Part shown: piece by piece, positions 16,913 through 26,506 of the stretch
Position numbering within the stretch: position 1 is the first letter of the stretch
Layout: each line of letters begins with the position of its first letter
Source of the DNA: Planctomycetaceae bacterium
GTDB taxonomy: Bacteria; Planctomycetota; Planctomycetia; Planctomycetales; Planctomycetaceae
Reading direction: 5' to 3'
DNA: 64,000 nt
Assembly: GCA_017795105.1 (NCBI GenBank)
Contig: CP051247.1
Coordinates: forward strand, 5,346,001 to 5,410,000
Program-made: the position numbers and the translations under genes
Notes under the pieces: model-generated
The model's database searches: none
What the model was told of the DNA's origin: nothing
Seen by the model: only the letters and a program-made list of their open reading frames with translations

Positions 16913-18358
16913 CTATTCCGGCAGTTCGCGGCCGCGGGTTTCCGGGGCGACGATCAGCGTGATTGCTCCGACCAGGAACAGGGTGCTCATTGCACAGGCG
17001 GCGACCGGGAGTGTGAACCAGGAGTACGTGTCCTGCATCAGTCCGACAACGAGCAGCACGGGGCAGGCGACCAGACGGCCCGCGTTGAAGCAGAACCCGG
17101 TTCCGGTGCCTCGCATACGTGTCGGGTAAAGCTCAGGGAAGTAGACCGCGAACCCGGCGTGCACGCCGAGGGTCATGAAGCCGAAGATCGGCAGAAACAG
17201 CAGGTTCATTAGCAGCGAGCCATGGTAGTACAGGACACCGAACAGAATCAGTCCGCAGACGAAGCCGCCCAGGTAGTAGAGCAGAAAGGCGCCGCGGCGA
17301 CCGATTCGCTGGCTGATTGGTCCGAATGCCACGAGTCCGATCCCGCCGCCGAGGGTGTTGAGCAGCATGCTGAGCATTTCCCAGCGTTTCAGTTCCGGCT
17401 TGTGCGGAGCGAGCAGTTCTTCTTCCAACATCGATTCCGCATCGGGCGTCTCGGCTTGAGCTCGCGCGAGAACGTCCTGTCGAGCCTGGGCGAGCAACAG
17501 GTTCTTGCCGTAAATGTGCACGCCCCAGAATGTCGCCATGGCGGCTGCGGCCAGCGTGACTCCGATCAGGGTAACTTTCAGATAGCTGCGGCTGAACAGG
17601 TCGGAAAGTCGTCCCATCTGCTGGCTGGGATCATCGGCCGTTCGGGCTCGCTCGCGAGCTTCCTGCCATCCCTCGGGTTCCTTGAGGCTCAGTCGGATCC
17701 AGATAATCAGAATCGCGGGCAGCACGCCGAGCATGAAGCCGAGACGCCACGGCACGGTGGTCGGATCGACGTATTCCGCAATCCAGGCCATGTCCGGACT
17801 CGTGGCCCAGGCATAGACGGCGGCATTACCAATCAGGAACGTGCCGGCCGCAATCGCCAGGAAGGTGCCGAAGACGCTCGAACCATGAAAGATCGAACCG
17901 ACGTGGGCCCGGGCTTTCCGGGGGAAGACTTCAGCGACCATGCTGCTGGCGACCGCCCATTCACCGCCGACACCCATGGCGACCAGAAACCGCAGGCCGA
18001 CCAGATGCCACCATTCCTGCGCAAACGCCGACAGGCAGGTGAAGAGCGAATAGAAGAGGATCGTCAGCCCCATCGTTTTCTTGCGGCCGATGCGGTCACT
18101 GAGCATGCCGAAAAGAATGCCACCCAGCGAGCCGCCGAGCAGGAAGGCTCCGTTCGCGAGGTAGTTGTAATAGCTGATTGTCCCGGCATCGGTCCCTTCC
18201 GGCACGAGGGAGGGCATCGCCTCCTGCATGCTGGCGACGAAGATCTGCCCTTCGAAGACATCAAAGATCCAGCCCAGCGAGGCGATGAAGAGGACAAACC
18301 ACTGATACCGGGTAATCCCCGAGTACCACGTTTCGGAAGTATCGCCCGGCTTTGACAT
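16913..18358 (-). CDS. MFS transporter (sugar/aromatic acid-type)
   Basis: A 481-residue 12-helix permease. The first helix and loop contain IASLGWIFDVFEGQIFVASM, followed by the major facilitator motif A (GGSLGGILFGMLSDRIGRKKTM), the second signature near the middle and a C-terminal helix set ending APETRGRELPE. The conserved WIRLSLKEPEGWQEARER loop resembles the sugar porter and aromatic acid:H+ symporter groups. The substrate cannot be read from the sequence. I use ATG 18358: the upstream 21 codons are not MFS-like. A weak Shine-Dalgarno. There is no neighbouring catabolic gene to suggest a substrate. Confidence 0.88.
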   Translation of the reverse strand: MSKPGDTSETWYSGITRYQWFVLFIASLGWIFDVFEGQIFVASMQEAMPSLVPEGTDAGTISYYNYLANGAFLLGGSLGGILFGMLSDRIGRKKTMGLTILFYSLFTCLSAFAQEWWHLVGLRFLVAMGVGGEWAVASSMVAEVFPRKARAHVGSIFHGSSVFGTFLAIAAGTFLIGNAAVYAWATSPDMAWIAEYVDPTTVPWRLGFMLGVLPAILIIWIRLSLKEPEGWQEARERARTADDPSQQMGRLSDLFSRSYLKVTLIGVTLAAAAMATFWGVHIYGKNLLLAQARQDVLARAQAETPDAESMLEEELLAPHKPELKRWEMLSMLLNTLGGGIGLVAFGPISQRIGRRGAFLLYYLGGFVCGLILFGVLYYHGSLLMNLLFLPIFGFMTLGVHAGFAVYFPELYPTRMRGTGTGFCFNAGRLVACPVLLVVGLMQDTYSWFTLPVAACAMSTLFLVGAITLIVAPETRGRELPE

Positions 18359-19051
18359 CGATGTGAACTTCACTTTCGCAGAGAGGAGCCCATAAATCGA
18401 ACCCGATGGGAACGGTCCCAAGTTACGCGGTTCTGTGTGAGTGTCAACTTACGGTGATCGGTTCGTGTCTGTGTCGCAAGTCTGTCAAAACGATGAATTC
18501 AATAAGGAGCGAAGTGTTCACGATTGATCCGCTGTGCGATTTTGTCACAATACACGGCACCTTCAGACCCAGGAGACGGGATCATTCCGTGCCCGGGATT
18601 CGCCCGTTGGAGCAGATCCCGGCCTGTTGAGGGTCCCACCGAACCAGAGATTGCCAGGTTTTTTCCGGTATCCGGAAGCGATATCGGGAAACGTCTCGTC
18701 CCTCACGGAAAGTTCATGTGCGCGAAGCAGGGTCCGTCGGTCCGATAAGGACTCGCCCCACCTGAACTTCTCCCGAGCAGCCAGAACGGTGTGGCAGAGT
18801 GTGTCTGTTGGTGTTTCCAGATCTGTCCCTCGCAGAACTTAAGCGAACCAGGCCGTGGGAAGGTCGTTGGAAACTGGCATGTTGCCAGGATTTGATTCAG
18901 CAGAAGAGGTGCTGTCGTACCGCTCCGAAGGAGCCGGAATGCAGCACATTGAATCAGAGCCCGCAAGGGCATCGCGGTTAAAAGCAAGTGTTCGCAAACC
19001 GGTTGGAGGCGCCCGGCAGGTCGTCGGTGATCCGACCAACGGAGGAATAAC
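18359..19051. other. 690-base divergent intergenic region upstream of asd
   Basis: The largest gene-free stretch between two clear genes. It holds several short inverted repeats (for example GCTCC-GAA-GGAGC at about 18922-18934) and a GGTGTTTCC-containing region near 18808, but no riboswitch consensus, SRP RNA or RNase P motif that I can match. Short open frames here lack start signals. Confidence 0.4.
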
Positions 19052-20059
19052 GTGTTTAATACTGTTGCAGTCGTCGGAGCTTCCGGCGCCGTGGGCCGAA
19101 TCATTCTCGAACTGCTCGAAGAGCGTAATTTTGAAGCGAAGGAATTCCGATTCCTGTCGAGTGCCCGTTCCGCCGGCACCGAAATCACGTTCAAGAACAA
19201 AGCCTACACACTGCAGGAACTGACCGAAGACGCCTTCGAAGGCATCGACCTGGTCATCGCTTCCACGCCCGACGACATCGCCGCCAAGTATCTGCCGGCC
19301 GCCGTGAAGGCGGGAGCCACCGTTATCGATGAATCCGGCTACTGGCGAATGAAGGACGAAGTGGCCCTCGTGGTTCCCGAAATCAATCCGGAAGCCGCCA
19401 TCAACGCCAAAGGCATCATCGCCAGCCCGAACTGCTCGACCACGCAGATGGTGCTCGCCATGAAGCCGCTGTACGACATCTCGCCGATTCGCCGCGTCAT
19501 CGTCAGCACCTATCAGGCGACCAGCGGAGCAGGGCTCGTCGGCACCGAGGATCTCATTCACGGCAGCCAGGCCCGGCTGCAGGGAGATGATTATAAGTAC
19601 AAGGTCTTCGCCCATCCGATCGCCTTCAACGCGATCCCGCAGATCGGCAGCCACAAGGTCGATGGCTACACCAGCGAAGAAATGAAGATGGTCTACGAGA
19701 CCCGCAAGATTCTCGGCGATCCCAACATTCAGGTGAATCCAACCTGCGTTCGAATCCCGGTCTGGAACTGCCACAGCGAAAGCATCACCGTTGAAACCGA
19801 GAAGCCGATCAGCCCGGAACAGGCACGCGAAGCCTTCGAGAAGTTCCCCGGTATTACTGTGGTCGACGATCTGGAGAACGGGCAGTACCCGATGCCGAGC
19901 AACAGCGACGGCTCCGATGAAGTCTTCGTCGGGCGAATTCGGAAGGACATCTCGAACCCGAACGGACTGTCGTTCTGGTGCGTGAGCGACAACCTCCGCA
20001 AGGGAGCCGCCACGAACGCGGTCCAGATCGCCGAGCTGCTGAGCAAGCATCGCGGTTAA
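19052..20059 (+). CDS. asd: Aspartate-semialdehyde dehydrogenase
   Basis: Asd reduces aspartyl phosphate to aspartate semialdehyde, the branch point to Lys/diaminopimelate, Thr and Met. The 335-residue product has NADP-binding GASGAVG at 9-15, the active-site Cys in SPNCSTTQM (about residue 128-137), the YQATSGAG region (about 153) and the RIPVWNCHSES motif. The start is GTG at 19052 with GGAGGA at ideal distance; no ATG precedes the conserved VAVVGASG. A strong intrinsic terminator follows 30 bases after the stop. It appears monocistronic, with a long leader region. Confidence 0.97.
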   Translation: MFNTVAVVGASGAVGRIILELLEERNFEAKEFRFLSSARSAGTEITFKNKAYTLQELTEDAFEGIDLVIASTPDDIAAKYLPAAVKAGATVIDESGYWRMKDEVALVVPEINPEAAINAKGIIASPNCSTTQMVLAMKPLYDISPIRRVIVSTYQATSGAGLVGTEDLIHGSQARLQGDDYKYKVFAHPIAFNAIPQIGSHKVDGYTSEEMKMVYETRKILGDPNIQVNPTCVRIPVWNCHSESITVETEKPISPEQAREAFEKFPGITVVDDLENGQYPMPSNSDGSDEVFVGRIRKDISNPNGLSFWCVSDNLRKGAATNAVQIAELLSKHRG

Positions 20060-20089
20060 GCGACCGACAATTCGACTGTGTGAGATCAG

Positions 20090-20124
20090 GACGAGCATTC
20101 CCTTTGTGAATGCTCGTCTTTTTT
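20090..20124 (+). terminator. Intrinsic terminator after asd
   Basis: Perfect 11-base stem (20090-20100 with 20108-20118), seven-base loop, then six T. It separates asd from the MATE gene. Confidence 0.9.
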
Positions 20125-20143
20125 ATGCACTTCTTCTGAAACG

Positions 20144-21583
20144 ATGGGCGACGGTCACGACATGCAATCCGATCGGCAGAAGTTCATGCTGGAAGGGCCG
20201 ATCGGAGCCGCGTTGCTGCGGCTTTCGTTTCCGATCATTCTTGGCAATATGCTTCAGGCCGGCTACCAGCTGACCGATGCGTTCTGGGTCGGACGATTGG
20301 GAGCAGCCGCCGTCGCTGCCGTCTCGATTGGCTTTCCCGTTACGTTTCTCGTCATCGCGATGGGTGCGGGACTCGCCATCGCGGGAGCTACGTTGACGGC
20401 TCAATACATGGGAGCAGGCCGGCAGGACATGGTCAATCATGTCGCTGCTCAGACGATGCTCATGGTCGCGTTCACCTCCGTGATCCTCGGCACGGCCGGC
20501 TATTTGCTGGCGCCAAACCTGCTCACCTGGCTGGGCGTTGCTCCGGAGGTCTATCAGGGAGCGCTCGGCTTCATGAGAGTTTCCTTTGTCGGCATCGTTT
20601 TCGTCTTCCTGTATGGAATGTTTCAGGCGTTGATGCGGGGTGTCGGGCAGACGCGAATTCCACTGTTCATCGTGCTCGGCACGGTGTTGCTGAACTTCGT
20701 GCTCGATCCGCTCTTCATCTTCGGATGTGGGCCATTGCCTCCCCAGGGCGTGAGGGGAGCTGCCCTGGCCACGCTGAGCACGCAAGGTCTAGCCGCTCTG
20801 ATTGGAATGGTGATCTTCTTTGCCGGCCGGCATGGGATTCAACTGCGGTGGAAAGACTTTCGTCCTGATCTGCCGTACATTCGCAGAGCGTTCTTTCTCG
20901 GATTGCCCGGTTCGGTCGAACTGTCGACACGAAGTCTGGGAATGGTGGTGCTGTCGTTCATCGTCGCGAGTTTTGGCACGGTGACACTCGCCTCGTACGG
21001 TGTCGGCGTGAACGTGATGCAGTTTGTTTCCATTCCGGCAATGGGTCTGTCGATGGCCGTCGCGACTCTGGTCGGGCAGAACATTGGAGCCGGCCAGTTT
21101 GACCGGGCTGAGAAAGTCGCAATTCTTGGAGCTGCCTGGGGATTCGCGATCCTGACCGTTGCCGGAATTCTGGCATATAATTTTGCTGAGCAGATTGTCG
21201 CAGTGTTCGTTCCGGATGATCCTGCCGTCATTCAGGCAGGCAGCCAGTTCATTCGGGTGATGTGCTTCGCCTGGGGTGGAGCAGGGCTCCAGTACAGCCT
21301 CGTGGCTACCTTTCGAGCCTCCGGCAACATGTTGATCGCGATGGTCATTGCTCTCGTTTCCCAATGGATGCTGCAGTTTCCGCTTGCCTACATCCTGTCG
21401 AAGCATACGCCCTTAGATGAAGCAGGGATCTGGTGGTCGTTTCCGATCACCAACATCATCGTGGCGCTGGTTGCGATCGCCTGGTTTGCCCACGGCGGCT
21501 GGAAAACGACCCGCATCACCGAAGAAGACGAACAGGTCTCCGCAGTCACGACCGAGCAGATATCAGAAGAGGGGATTCACTGA
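20144..21583 (+). CDS. MATE family multidrug/sodium exporter
   Basis: A 479-residue, 12-helix protein of normal MATE length. It has GAALLRLSFPIILGNMLQAGYQLTDAFWVGRLG at the start (conserved first helix), two homologous halves (TM1-6, TM7-12; the second begins near RRAFFLGLPGSVELS), and the NVMQFVSIPAMGLSMAVATLVGQNIGAG motif. These proteins export cationic drugs using H+ or Na+. The start could be ATG 20144 or 20162; neither has a clear Shine-Dalgarno. It follows the asd terminator, so it probably has its own promoter. It converges with the Sel1 gene. Confidence 0.93.
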   Translation: MGDGHDMQSDRQKFMLEGPIGAALLRLSFPIILGNMLQAGYQLTDAFWVGRLGAAAVAAVSIGFPVTFLVIAMGAGLAIAGATLTAQYMGAGRQDMVNHVAAQTMLMVAFTSVILGTAGYLLAPNLLTWLGVAPEVYQGALGFMRVSFVGIVFVFLYGMFQALMRGVGQTRIPLFIVLGTVLLNFVLDPLFIFGCGPLPPQGVRGAALATLSTQGLAALIGMVIFFAGRHGIQLRWKDFRPDLPYIRRAFFLGLPGSVELSTRSLGMVVLSFIVASFGTVTLASYGVGVNVMQFVSIPAMGLSMAVATLVGQNIGAGQFDRAEKVAILGAAWGFAILTVAGILAYNFAEQIVAVFVPDDPAVIQAGSQFIRVMCFAWGGAGLQYSLVATFRASGNMLIAMVIALVSQWMLQFPLAYILSKHTPLDEAGIWWSFPITNIIVALVAIAWFAHGGWKTTRITEEDEQVSAVTTEQISEEGIH

Positions 21584-21611
21584 AAACGTCGGGCCACCCG
21601 CGAGCTTTTCG

Positions 21612-22889
21612 TCAGGGCGAGTTCTCCAAGGGCTCCGAGCGGTTCAGTTGATCGAGTTCCGCTTGAGCTCCCTGATCACCCAGTTCGACCGCTTTCAACA
21701 ACCACTCACGGGCCTGCTGCTCATCTTTCTCAACGCCGTCTCCCCGCAGGTAAAGCAGCCCCAGTGCGTGGCAGGCCGGCGGATATTCCTGACGGGCTGA
21801 CTGTTTCAACAGTCCGAGGGCACGTTCCTGATTTGCCTTCACTCCCAAACCCTGCTCGTAGCATTTCGCAAGTCGATACGAGGCTCGTCCCGAGGTCGGC
21901 GCGATCTCATGGTAGAGATTCAATGCTTCGTGCGGCTGGGCATCGAGGCCTTCGCCTCCTTCTTCGTAAATCATCGCCAGAGCAAATTGAGCTTCCTGAT
22001 GCTTTTCGGAAGCCGCAATCTTCAGATATTTCACCGCTGTGCGCAGGTCAACGGCGACTCCTCGGCCATCGCTGAAGCATCGACCAAGTCGGTAGCACGC
22101 AGGGATGTCTCGCTTCGCGGCTGCCTGGGCATACCAGTACGCCGCATAAGTGAAACTCTGTTCGACGCCGCGACCGTTTTCGTAGCACAGGCCGAGATTC
22201 CCCGCTCCTCGTGCATCGCCCTGACTGGCCGCATGGCGGAACCACTCCACGGCCGTCTCCAGGTTCTGCTTGACCATCTGGCCTTCGGCGTAGAGATGGC
22301 CCAGATGATTTTGGGCGAGAGGCAATCCTTTCCGGGCGGCTTGTTCGTAATTTCGGACAGCCAGCGAGAAGTTCCGGTCGACGCCGCGACCCCGTTCATA
22401 CGCGAGGCCCAGATTATAGAACGCGTGAAGATTCTCCTTCTCAGCCGACCGAAGATACCACTCGACACCTTCCTGCAGATCCTGCTTGACGCCCCATCCA
22501 TTCGTGTAGGAGCGGCCGACGTTGTTCATGGCGTCCGCATGGCCTTGCTCGGCGGCCTTCAGGGACCAGTTGAATCCGTCAACAAGATTCCTGTTGCGTC
22601 CCCAGCCGTTCATGGCACACATTCCGACGCGATACTGGGCTTCCGCATGCCCCTGTCGGGCAGCCTTCAGGAACCAGTGGTGGGCCTGCTCGTTATCGCG
22701 GGTCGTCGCCTCGCCCAGCCAGTACATCATTCCGAGTTCATATTGGTCATCCGCGTCTGCGGGCAGCGACTTTTCGGGATGCAATCTGATGCCAGCGGGA
22801 GGCGGAATCTCTTCAGCCAATGCAGAAAACTGGGGCAAGACCGTCAGCAAAAATGCGGCTGCAAACGCCTGAAACGATGGGCGAGACAT
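21612..22889 (-). CDS. Exported Sel1-like repeat (SLR) protein
   Basis: A 425-residue product made of ten Sel1-like repeats of about 36 residues, each with the pattern ..LG..Y..G.GV..D...A..WY..AA..G (first repeat near residue 50, last near 400). The N-terminus is a signal peptide (MSRPSFQAFAAAFLLTVLPQFSALA). The ATG at 22889 has AGGAG seven bases upstream. SLR proteins act as adaptors that recruit partners. The cellular role here is unknown. Lone gene with convergent (MATE) and upstream (UvrA-like, same strand) neighbours. Confidence 0.92.
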   Translation of the reverse strand: MSRPSFQAFAAAFLLTVLPQFSALAEEIPPPAGIRLHPEKSLPADADDQYELGMMYWLGEATTRDNEQAHHWFLKAARQGHAEAQYRVGMCAMNGWGRNRNLVDGFNWSLKAAEQGHADAMNNVGRSYTNGWGVKQDLQEGVEWYLRSAEKENLHAFYNLGLAYERGRGVDRNFSLAVRNYEQAARKGLPLAQNHLGHLYAEGQMVKQNLETAVEWFRHAASQGDARGAGNLGLCYENGRGVEQSFTYAAYWYAQAAAKRDIPACYRLGRCFSDGRGVAVDLRTAVKYLKIAASEKHQEAQFALAMIYEEGGEGLDAQPHEALNLYHEIAPTSGRASYRLAKCYEQGLGVKANQERALGLLKQSARQEYPPACHALGLLYLRGDGVEKDEQQAREWLLKAVELGDQGAQAELDQLNRSEPLENSP

Positions 22890-23009
22890 CAGTGAACTCC
22901 TTGTCGTGGAAAAAGCACCGCGACAATCTAGGCCACTGCGGAACATCCGTAAACAGTGGACAGGTGAGCTTTGTCTCTCTTTGTTGCTTTGCTCGTTCTG
23001 GCGGGCGGG

Positions 23010-25502
23010 TTATGCCGGCGGTCCTTCGAAAACCGCGCTTTCCCCATCGTTCGCCGCACCCGGGCCGAGCTCGATAACCCAGTCCGCCTGCCTTGTGACC
23101 TGCGGCTCGTAATCGATCACGACCACTGAATGTCCCTGTTCGACCAGACGCCGGAGGGCTTTGAGCAGAGTCGCGATATCGCTCGGATGCAGGCCGCTGG
23201 CCGGTTCGTCGAAGAGGAACAGCATCTGGGTTCCGCTGGCAGCGTTGAGATACGAGGCCAGTTTCAGTCGCTGGGCTTCTCCTCGGGATAACGTCCGCGT
23301 CGGCTGGCCAAGAGTCAGATAACCGAGGCCGACGTCGCGGAGCAGCTGCAGCTTTCGCAGGATCAGCTGGTGATTTCGGAAGAAGGCGAAGGCTTCGTCG
23401 ACGGTCATCGCGAGCACATCGGCGATGTTGCGGTTGCGATAGCTCACTTCCAGCGTGTCCTGGGCGAAGCGGGTTCCTTTGCATTCGGGACAGCGGACAT
23501 TCAGGTTGGCGAGGAACTGCATATCGATCTCGACCGAGCCGATCCCCTCACAATACTGACAGCGTCCGCCGCGGCTCGTGTTGAAGCTGAACCGACTCGG
23601 CTTGTAGCCACGCGTCTGGGCATCGGTTGTTTCGGCGAACAGTTTGCGGATGTCGTCGAAGACCTTCAGATAAGTCGCCGGCGTGCTGCGGGAGGAGCCG
23701 GCGAGCTGGGTCTCGTTCATCAGCACACAATCGCTGATTGTCTCTGCTCCCGTGATCGAAGCGACCGAGCCAGGCGGAGCAAACGGATCATCGAATTCCG
23801 GCGGCTTGACCGTCGATCCTTCCCGGCTGGCGAGTTGTTCGATGAGAGCCGGGTAGAGCGATTCACAGATCAGCGACGTCTTCCCGCTGCCGCAAACTCC
23901 GGTGACAACCACGAACCGTCGCAGGGGAATCGTAACCGACAGATCCGATAGATTGTGACAGGTAACGCCGGTCAGCTGCAGTTGACCACCGTCATCGGTC
24001 GTGAAGCCTGCAGGTTCTTCCTCGGGCATCGAGAGTCGATACTCGGCTGCCGGAACCGATGCAGTAATCGTTCCGCCATTGCTGCCCGCTTCGGGGCCGA
24101 GCTCAATCACGTGATCCGCCGCCTGAACGACGTCCTCATGATGTTCGATCGTGATGACCGTATTGCCCTGATCGACGAAACGGCGTAACCATCCGCCAAT
24201 GCCCGCTCGATCCCGCGGATGCAGTCCAGCCGTCGGTTCGTCGAACAGGTAAAGCGTATTGACGAATTCATCGTTCAACGCAGCCGCCAGGCCTAGCCGC
24301 TGAAATTCGCCGGTCGAAAGCGTGCGTGTCAGCCGACTCAGCGACAGAGAACCGAGACCGAGAGCGGCAAGTCCTTCGAGCCGTGACCGCAACGATCGGA
24401 CAATCGACGCCTGCGGGCCGGTGATCTCTTCCGGAATCTCACTCAACATCTCGGCAATGGTTCGATGCAGGCATTCTGCGAATGTCAGCTGCGGTGATTC
24501 GTCAATCAACTGCAGCTGAGTGAGGCGAGGCACCGTTCCGAGGCCCAGGCCATCACACTCGGGGCAGACGAGCTTCTTCTTCGCTTTGTTCTGCACGTAG
24601 CCGTGGCCATTGCACTTCGAACACATGCCATCCGGGCTGGTCGTGCGGAACAGCAATTCATCGAGCGGAGGCAGCGTGAGTCCACAACTCGGACATTCCG
24701 GCTCCCGATAGAAAAACCAAGCGGTCCACTCCCGCGACTGCTCGTCGGCGATCGCCTGCGAGTATCCAGAGTAATTGGCTGCTTCGGCGGCAGCCGGTTC
24801 GACCAGCAGAATGCAGCGTCCGAGGCCCGTTGAAAACGCCTGTTCGACGCTTTCCGCGATCCGCGCTTCGTCACCGCCTGACTTCAGTCGGTCGACAATC
24901 ACCAGAAAGGCGGGCAGATTCTTATTTTCGCTCGGCAGATCGAGGAAACGCTGAAAACCTTCGCCATCCCAGTAGCGTTTCTCTTCGTCGATCGCGTTTG
25001 CTTTGGCTCCCGATTTCATCAGCGCGGGGAAGCAGACCTGAAAGCGGGAGCCCTCAGGCAGTGAAGCGATGGCTCGCAGGGCATCGGGAGCATTGCTGGT
25101 TCGCACCGGAATCCGGCAGTCAGGGCACTGCAGTTGACCCTGCTCAACAAACAGCTGGACGAGCAGCGATTCAATGCCGGTTGTTTGTGATACGCGGGTG
25201 ATGCCGCCGCGCGGTTGCTGTTTCTGGCCAACGGCGATTGTCGCCGGGAGATTGTCGATGCGATCGACATCAGGCCGTTCGAGCTGATCGAGATATCGGC
25301 GCGCCGCGGTGGAAAGAGTCTCAAAGTAACGCCGCTGCCCCTCGGCGTGAATCGTGTCGAACACGAGGCTGCTCTTGCCGGAACCGCTCACGCCGGTGAT
25401 GGCCGTCCAGGCGTTAAGTGGGATCGAGACGTCGATGTTCTGCAGGTTGTGCATCCGGGCCCCGATAATCTCGATGGTGGGGCGGGGCTGCGGCTTGGGC
25501 AT
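23010..25502 (-). CDS. UvrA-family ABC ATPase (UvrA2-like)
   Basis: An 830-residue protein with two ABC ATPase domains and UvrA zinc modules. NBD1 has Walker A GVSGSGKSS, signature STGEFQRLGLA and FDEPTAGLH. NBD2 has GVCGSGKTS, signature SRGEAQRLKLA and FDEPASGLH. Zinc-type CxxC pairs occur in CPSCG, CSKC, CPEC, CQYCEGIG and CPECKG. It is about 100 residues shorter than the usual UvrA of some 940. The segment before the first ATPase signature is divergent, consistent with a UvrA2 paralogue that may not bind UvrB. The second switch-His region reads VVVIDYEPQV where UvrA has an EHN motif. It begins 13 bases after scpA ends, suggesting an operon. I chose ATG 25502 because upstream codons overlap scpA. 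Confidence 0.88.
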   Translation of the reverse strand: MPKPQPRPTIEIIGARMHNLQNIDVSIPLNAWTAITGVSGSGKSSLVFDTIHAEGQRRYFETLSTAARRYLDQLERPDVDRIDNLPATIAVGQKQQPRGGITRVSQTTGIESLLVQLFVEQGQLQCPDCRIPVRTSNAPDALRAIASLPEGSRFQVCFPALMKSGAKANAIDEEKRYWDGEGFQRFLDLPSENKNLPAFLVIVDRLKSGGDEARIAESVEQAFSTGLGRCILLVEPAAAEAANYSGYSQAIADEQSREWTAWFFYREPECPSCGLTLPPLDELLFRTTSPDGMCSKCNGHGYVQNKAKKKLVCPECDGLGLGTVPRLTQLQLIDESPQLTFAECLHRTIAEMLSEIPEEITGPQASIVRSLRSRLEGLAALGLGSLSLSRLTRTLSTGEFQRLGLAAALNDEFVNTLYLFDEPTAGLHPRDRAGIGGWLRRFVDQGNTVITIEHHEDVVQAADHVIELGPEAGSNGGTITASVPAAEYRLSMPEEEPAGFTTDDGGQLQLTGVTCHNLSDLSVTIPLRRFVVVTGVCGSGKTSLICESLYPALIEQLASREGSTVKPPEFDDPFAPPGSVASITGAETISDCVLMNETQLAGSSRSTPATYLKVFDDIRKLFAETTDAQTRGYKPSRFSFNTSRGGRCQYCEGIGSVEIDMQFLANLNVRCPECKGTRFAQDTLEVSYRNRNIADVLAMTVDEAFAFFRNHQLILRKLQLLRDVGLGYLTLGQPTRTLSRGEAQRLKLASYLNAASGTQMLFLFDEPASGLHPSDIATLLKALRRLVEQGHSVVVIDYEPQVTRQADWVIELGPGAANDGESAVFEGPPA

Positions 25503-25515
25503 GATGCAGTTTCTG

Positions 25516-26385
25516 TCAGTCTTCGAAGTCGTCCTGGTCATCCTCCTCGTCCGGCTCTTCCAATTCCGGTTCCTCAGCAGCGGACTCGGCGGCGAGCTGC
25601 GGGGGAGGCGTGGACGGAGCATTGTCTTGCTCGAAGACGTTATTTTCAAGCGGAGGCATCAGCCAGATTTCATCGAAGTCGACGTTCTGCTCGGCTCGGT
25701 AATGATGGTGGCGGAGCAGTTCCAGAATCGCCAGGAACATCCCGATCACTTTGCTGCGGTCGTCCTCCTTCTCGAACAGCGACTGGAACAGCACGCGGCC
25801 TTCTTCCCGCACCTGCTTGCCGATCTGGTCGACGTAGATGTGAATCGGCGTCGCATCGAACCGCAGCAGTTCTTCCCGCTCGGTCGACTTCTTCTTCACA
25901 ATTCGCGAGAAGGCCCCGACAAGGTCCCAGATCTCCAGATCCTTGATGAGGTCATCGGCGATCGAACGCTTTTCGTGCGGACGTTCATCGGCGAGCCGGG
26001 GATAGCGGTCCTGCCAGGCGAGGGCCTGTTCCTGCAGAACATCGGCGGCTTCTTTGAGCTGCTTGTATTGCAGCAGATGCTGAATCAGATGCTCGTTGGC
26101 ATCCGACTCCTCGGCTTCTTCTTCCTCTTCTTCGACCGGCTCGGTTTTCACGAGCGCCATGCGGCTCTTGATTTCGACCAGAGCAGAAGCCGCGACAACG
26201 AAGTCAGCCGCGATGTCGAAGTCGATGAACTCGAGCACTTCGAGATAGGTCATGAAGCCATCGACCAGCTCACCGAGGGAAACCGAGAGTATATCGAGTT
26301 CCTGTTTGCGCACGAGGTACAGCAACAGGTCGACAGGACCGTTGAAAAGCTCCTTCACATTGACTTGGTAAGCGGTAGTCTGCAT
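25516..26385 (-). CDS. scpA: Segregation and condensation protein A
   Basis: ScpA is the kleisin subunit that links SMC with ScpB in chromosome condensation. The 289-residue product has the N-terminal motif FNGPVDLLLYLVRKQELDILSVSLGEL, the FVVAASALVEIKSRMAL segment, an acidic linker (Glu-rich, about 125-145) and the C-terminal winged-helix region with VIGMFLAILELLRHHHYRAEQ. The ATG at 26385 begins right before the conserved start; a longer in-frame extension upstream lacks similarity. It overlaps no other gene and leads into the UvrA-like gene. scpB and smc are not in the window. Confidence 0.95.
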   Translation of the reverse strand: MQTTAYQVNVKELFNGPVDLLLYLVRKQELDILSVSLGELVDGFMTYLEVLEFIDFDIAADFVVAASALVEIKSRMALVKTEPVEEEEEEAEESDANEHLIQHLLQYKQLKEAADVLQEQALAWQDRYPRLADERPHEKRSIADDLIKDLEIWDLVGAFSRIVKKKSTEREELLRFDATPIHIYVDQIGKQVREEGRVLFQSLFEKEDDRSKVIGMFLAILELLRHHHYRAEQNVDFDEIWLMPPLENNVFEQDNAPSTPPPQLAAESAAEEPELEEPDEEDDQDDFED

Positions 26386-26506
26386 AACGGTCCACGAGTT
26401 CTCGTTCCGGGCGCTCTCGTTTCTTATCGGCATTACAACCGGCACAACGTGAATCTCCACCGCCGAGTCCCCGCATTGCCCAGCTTGCCAGCTTTCATGA
26501 GTTTCC

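Noticed and set aside
18700..19051. Riboswitch or SRP/RNase P RNA upstream of asd
   Set aside because: I compared the stretch with the core motifs of lysine, SAM and cobalamin riboswitches, SRP RNA and RNase P RNA and found no match.
18839..20098. 419-codon minus-strand frame opposite asd
   Set aside because: Antisense to asd, which has a strong start and motifs; the frame continues through the terminator.
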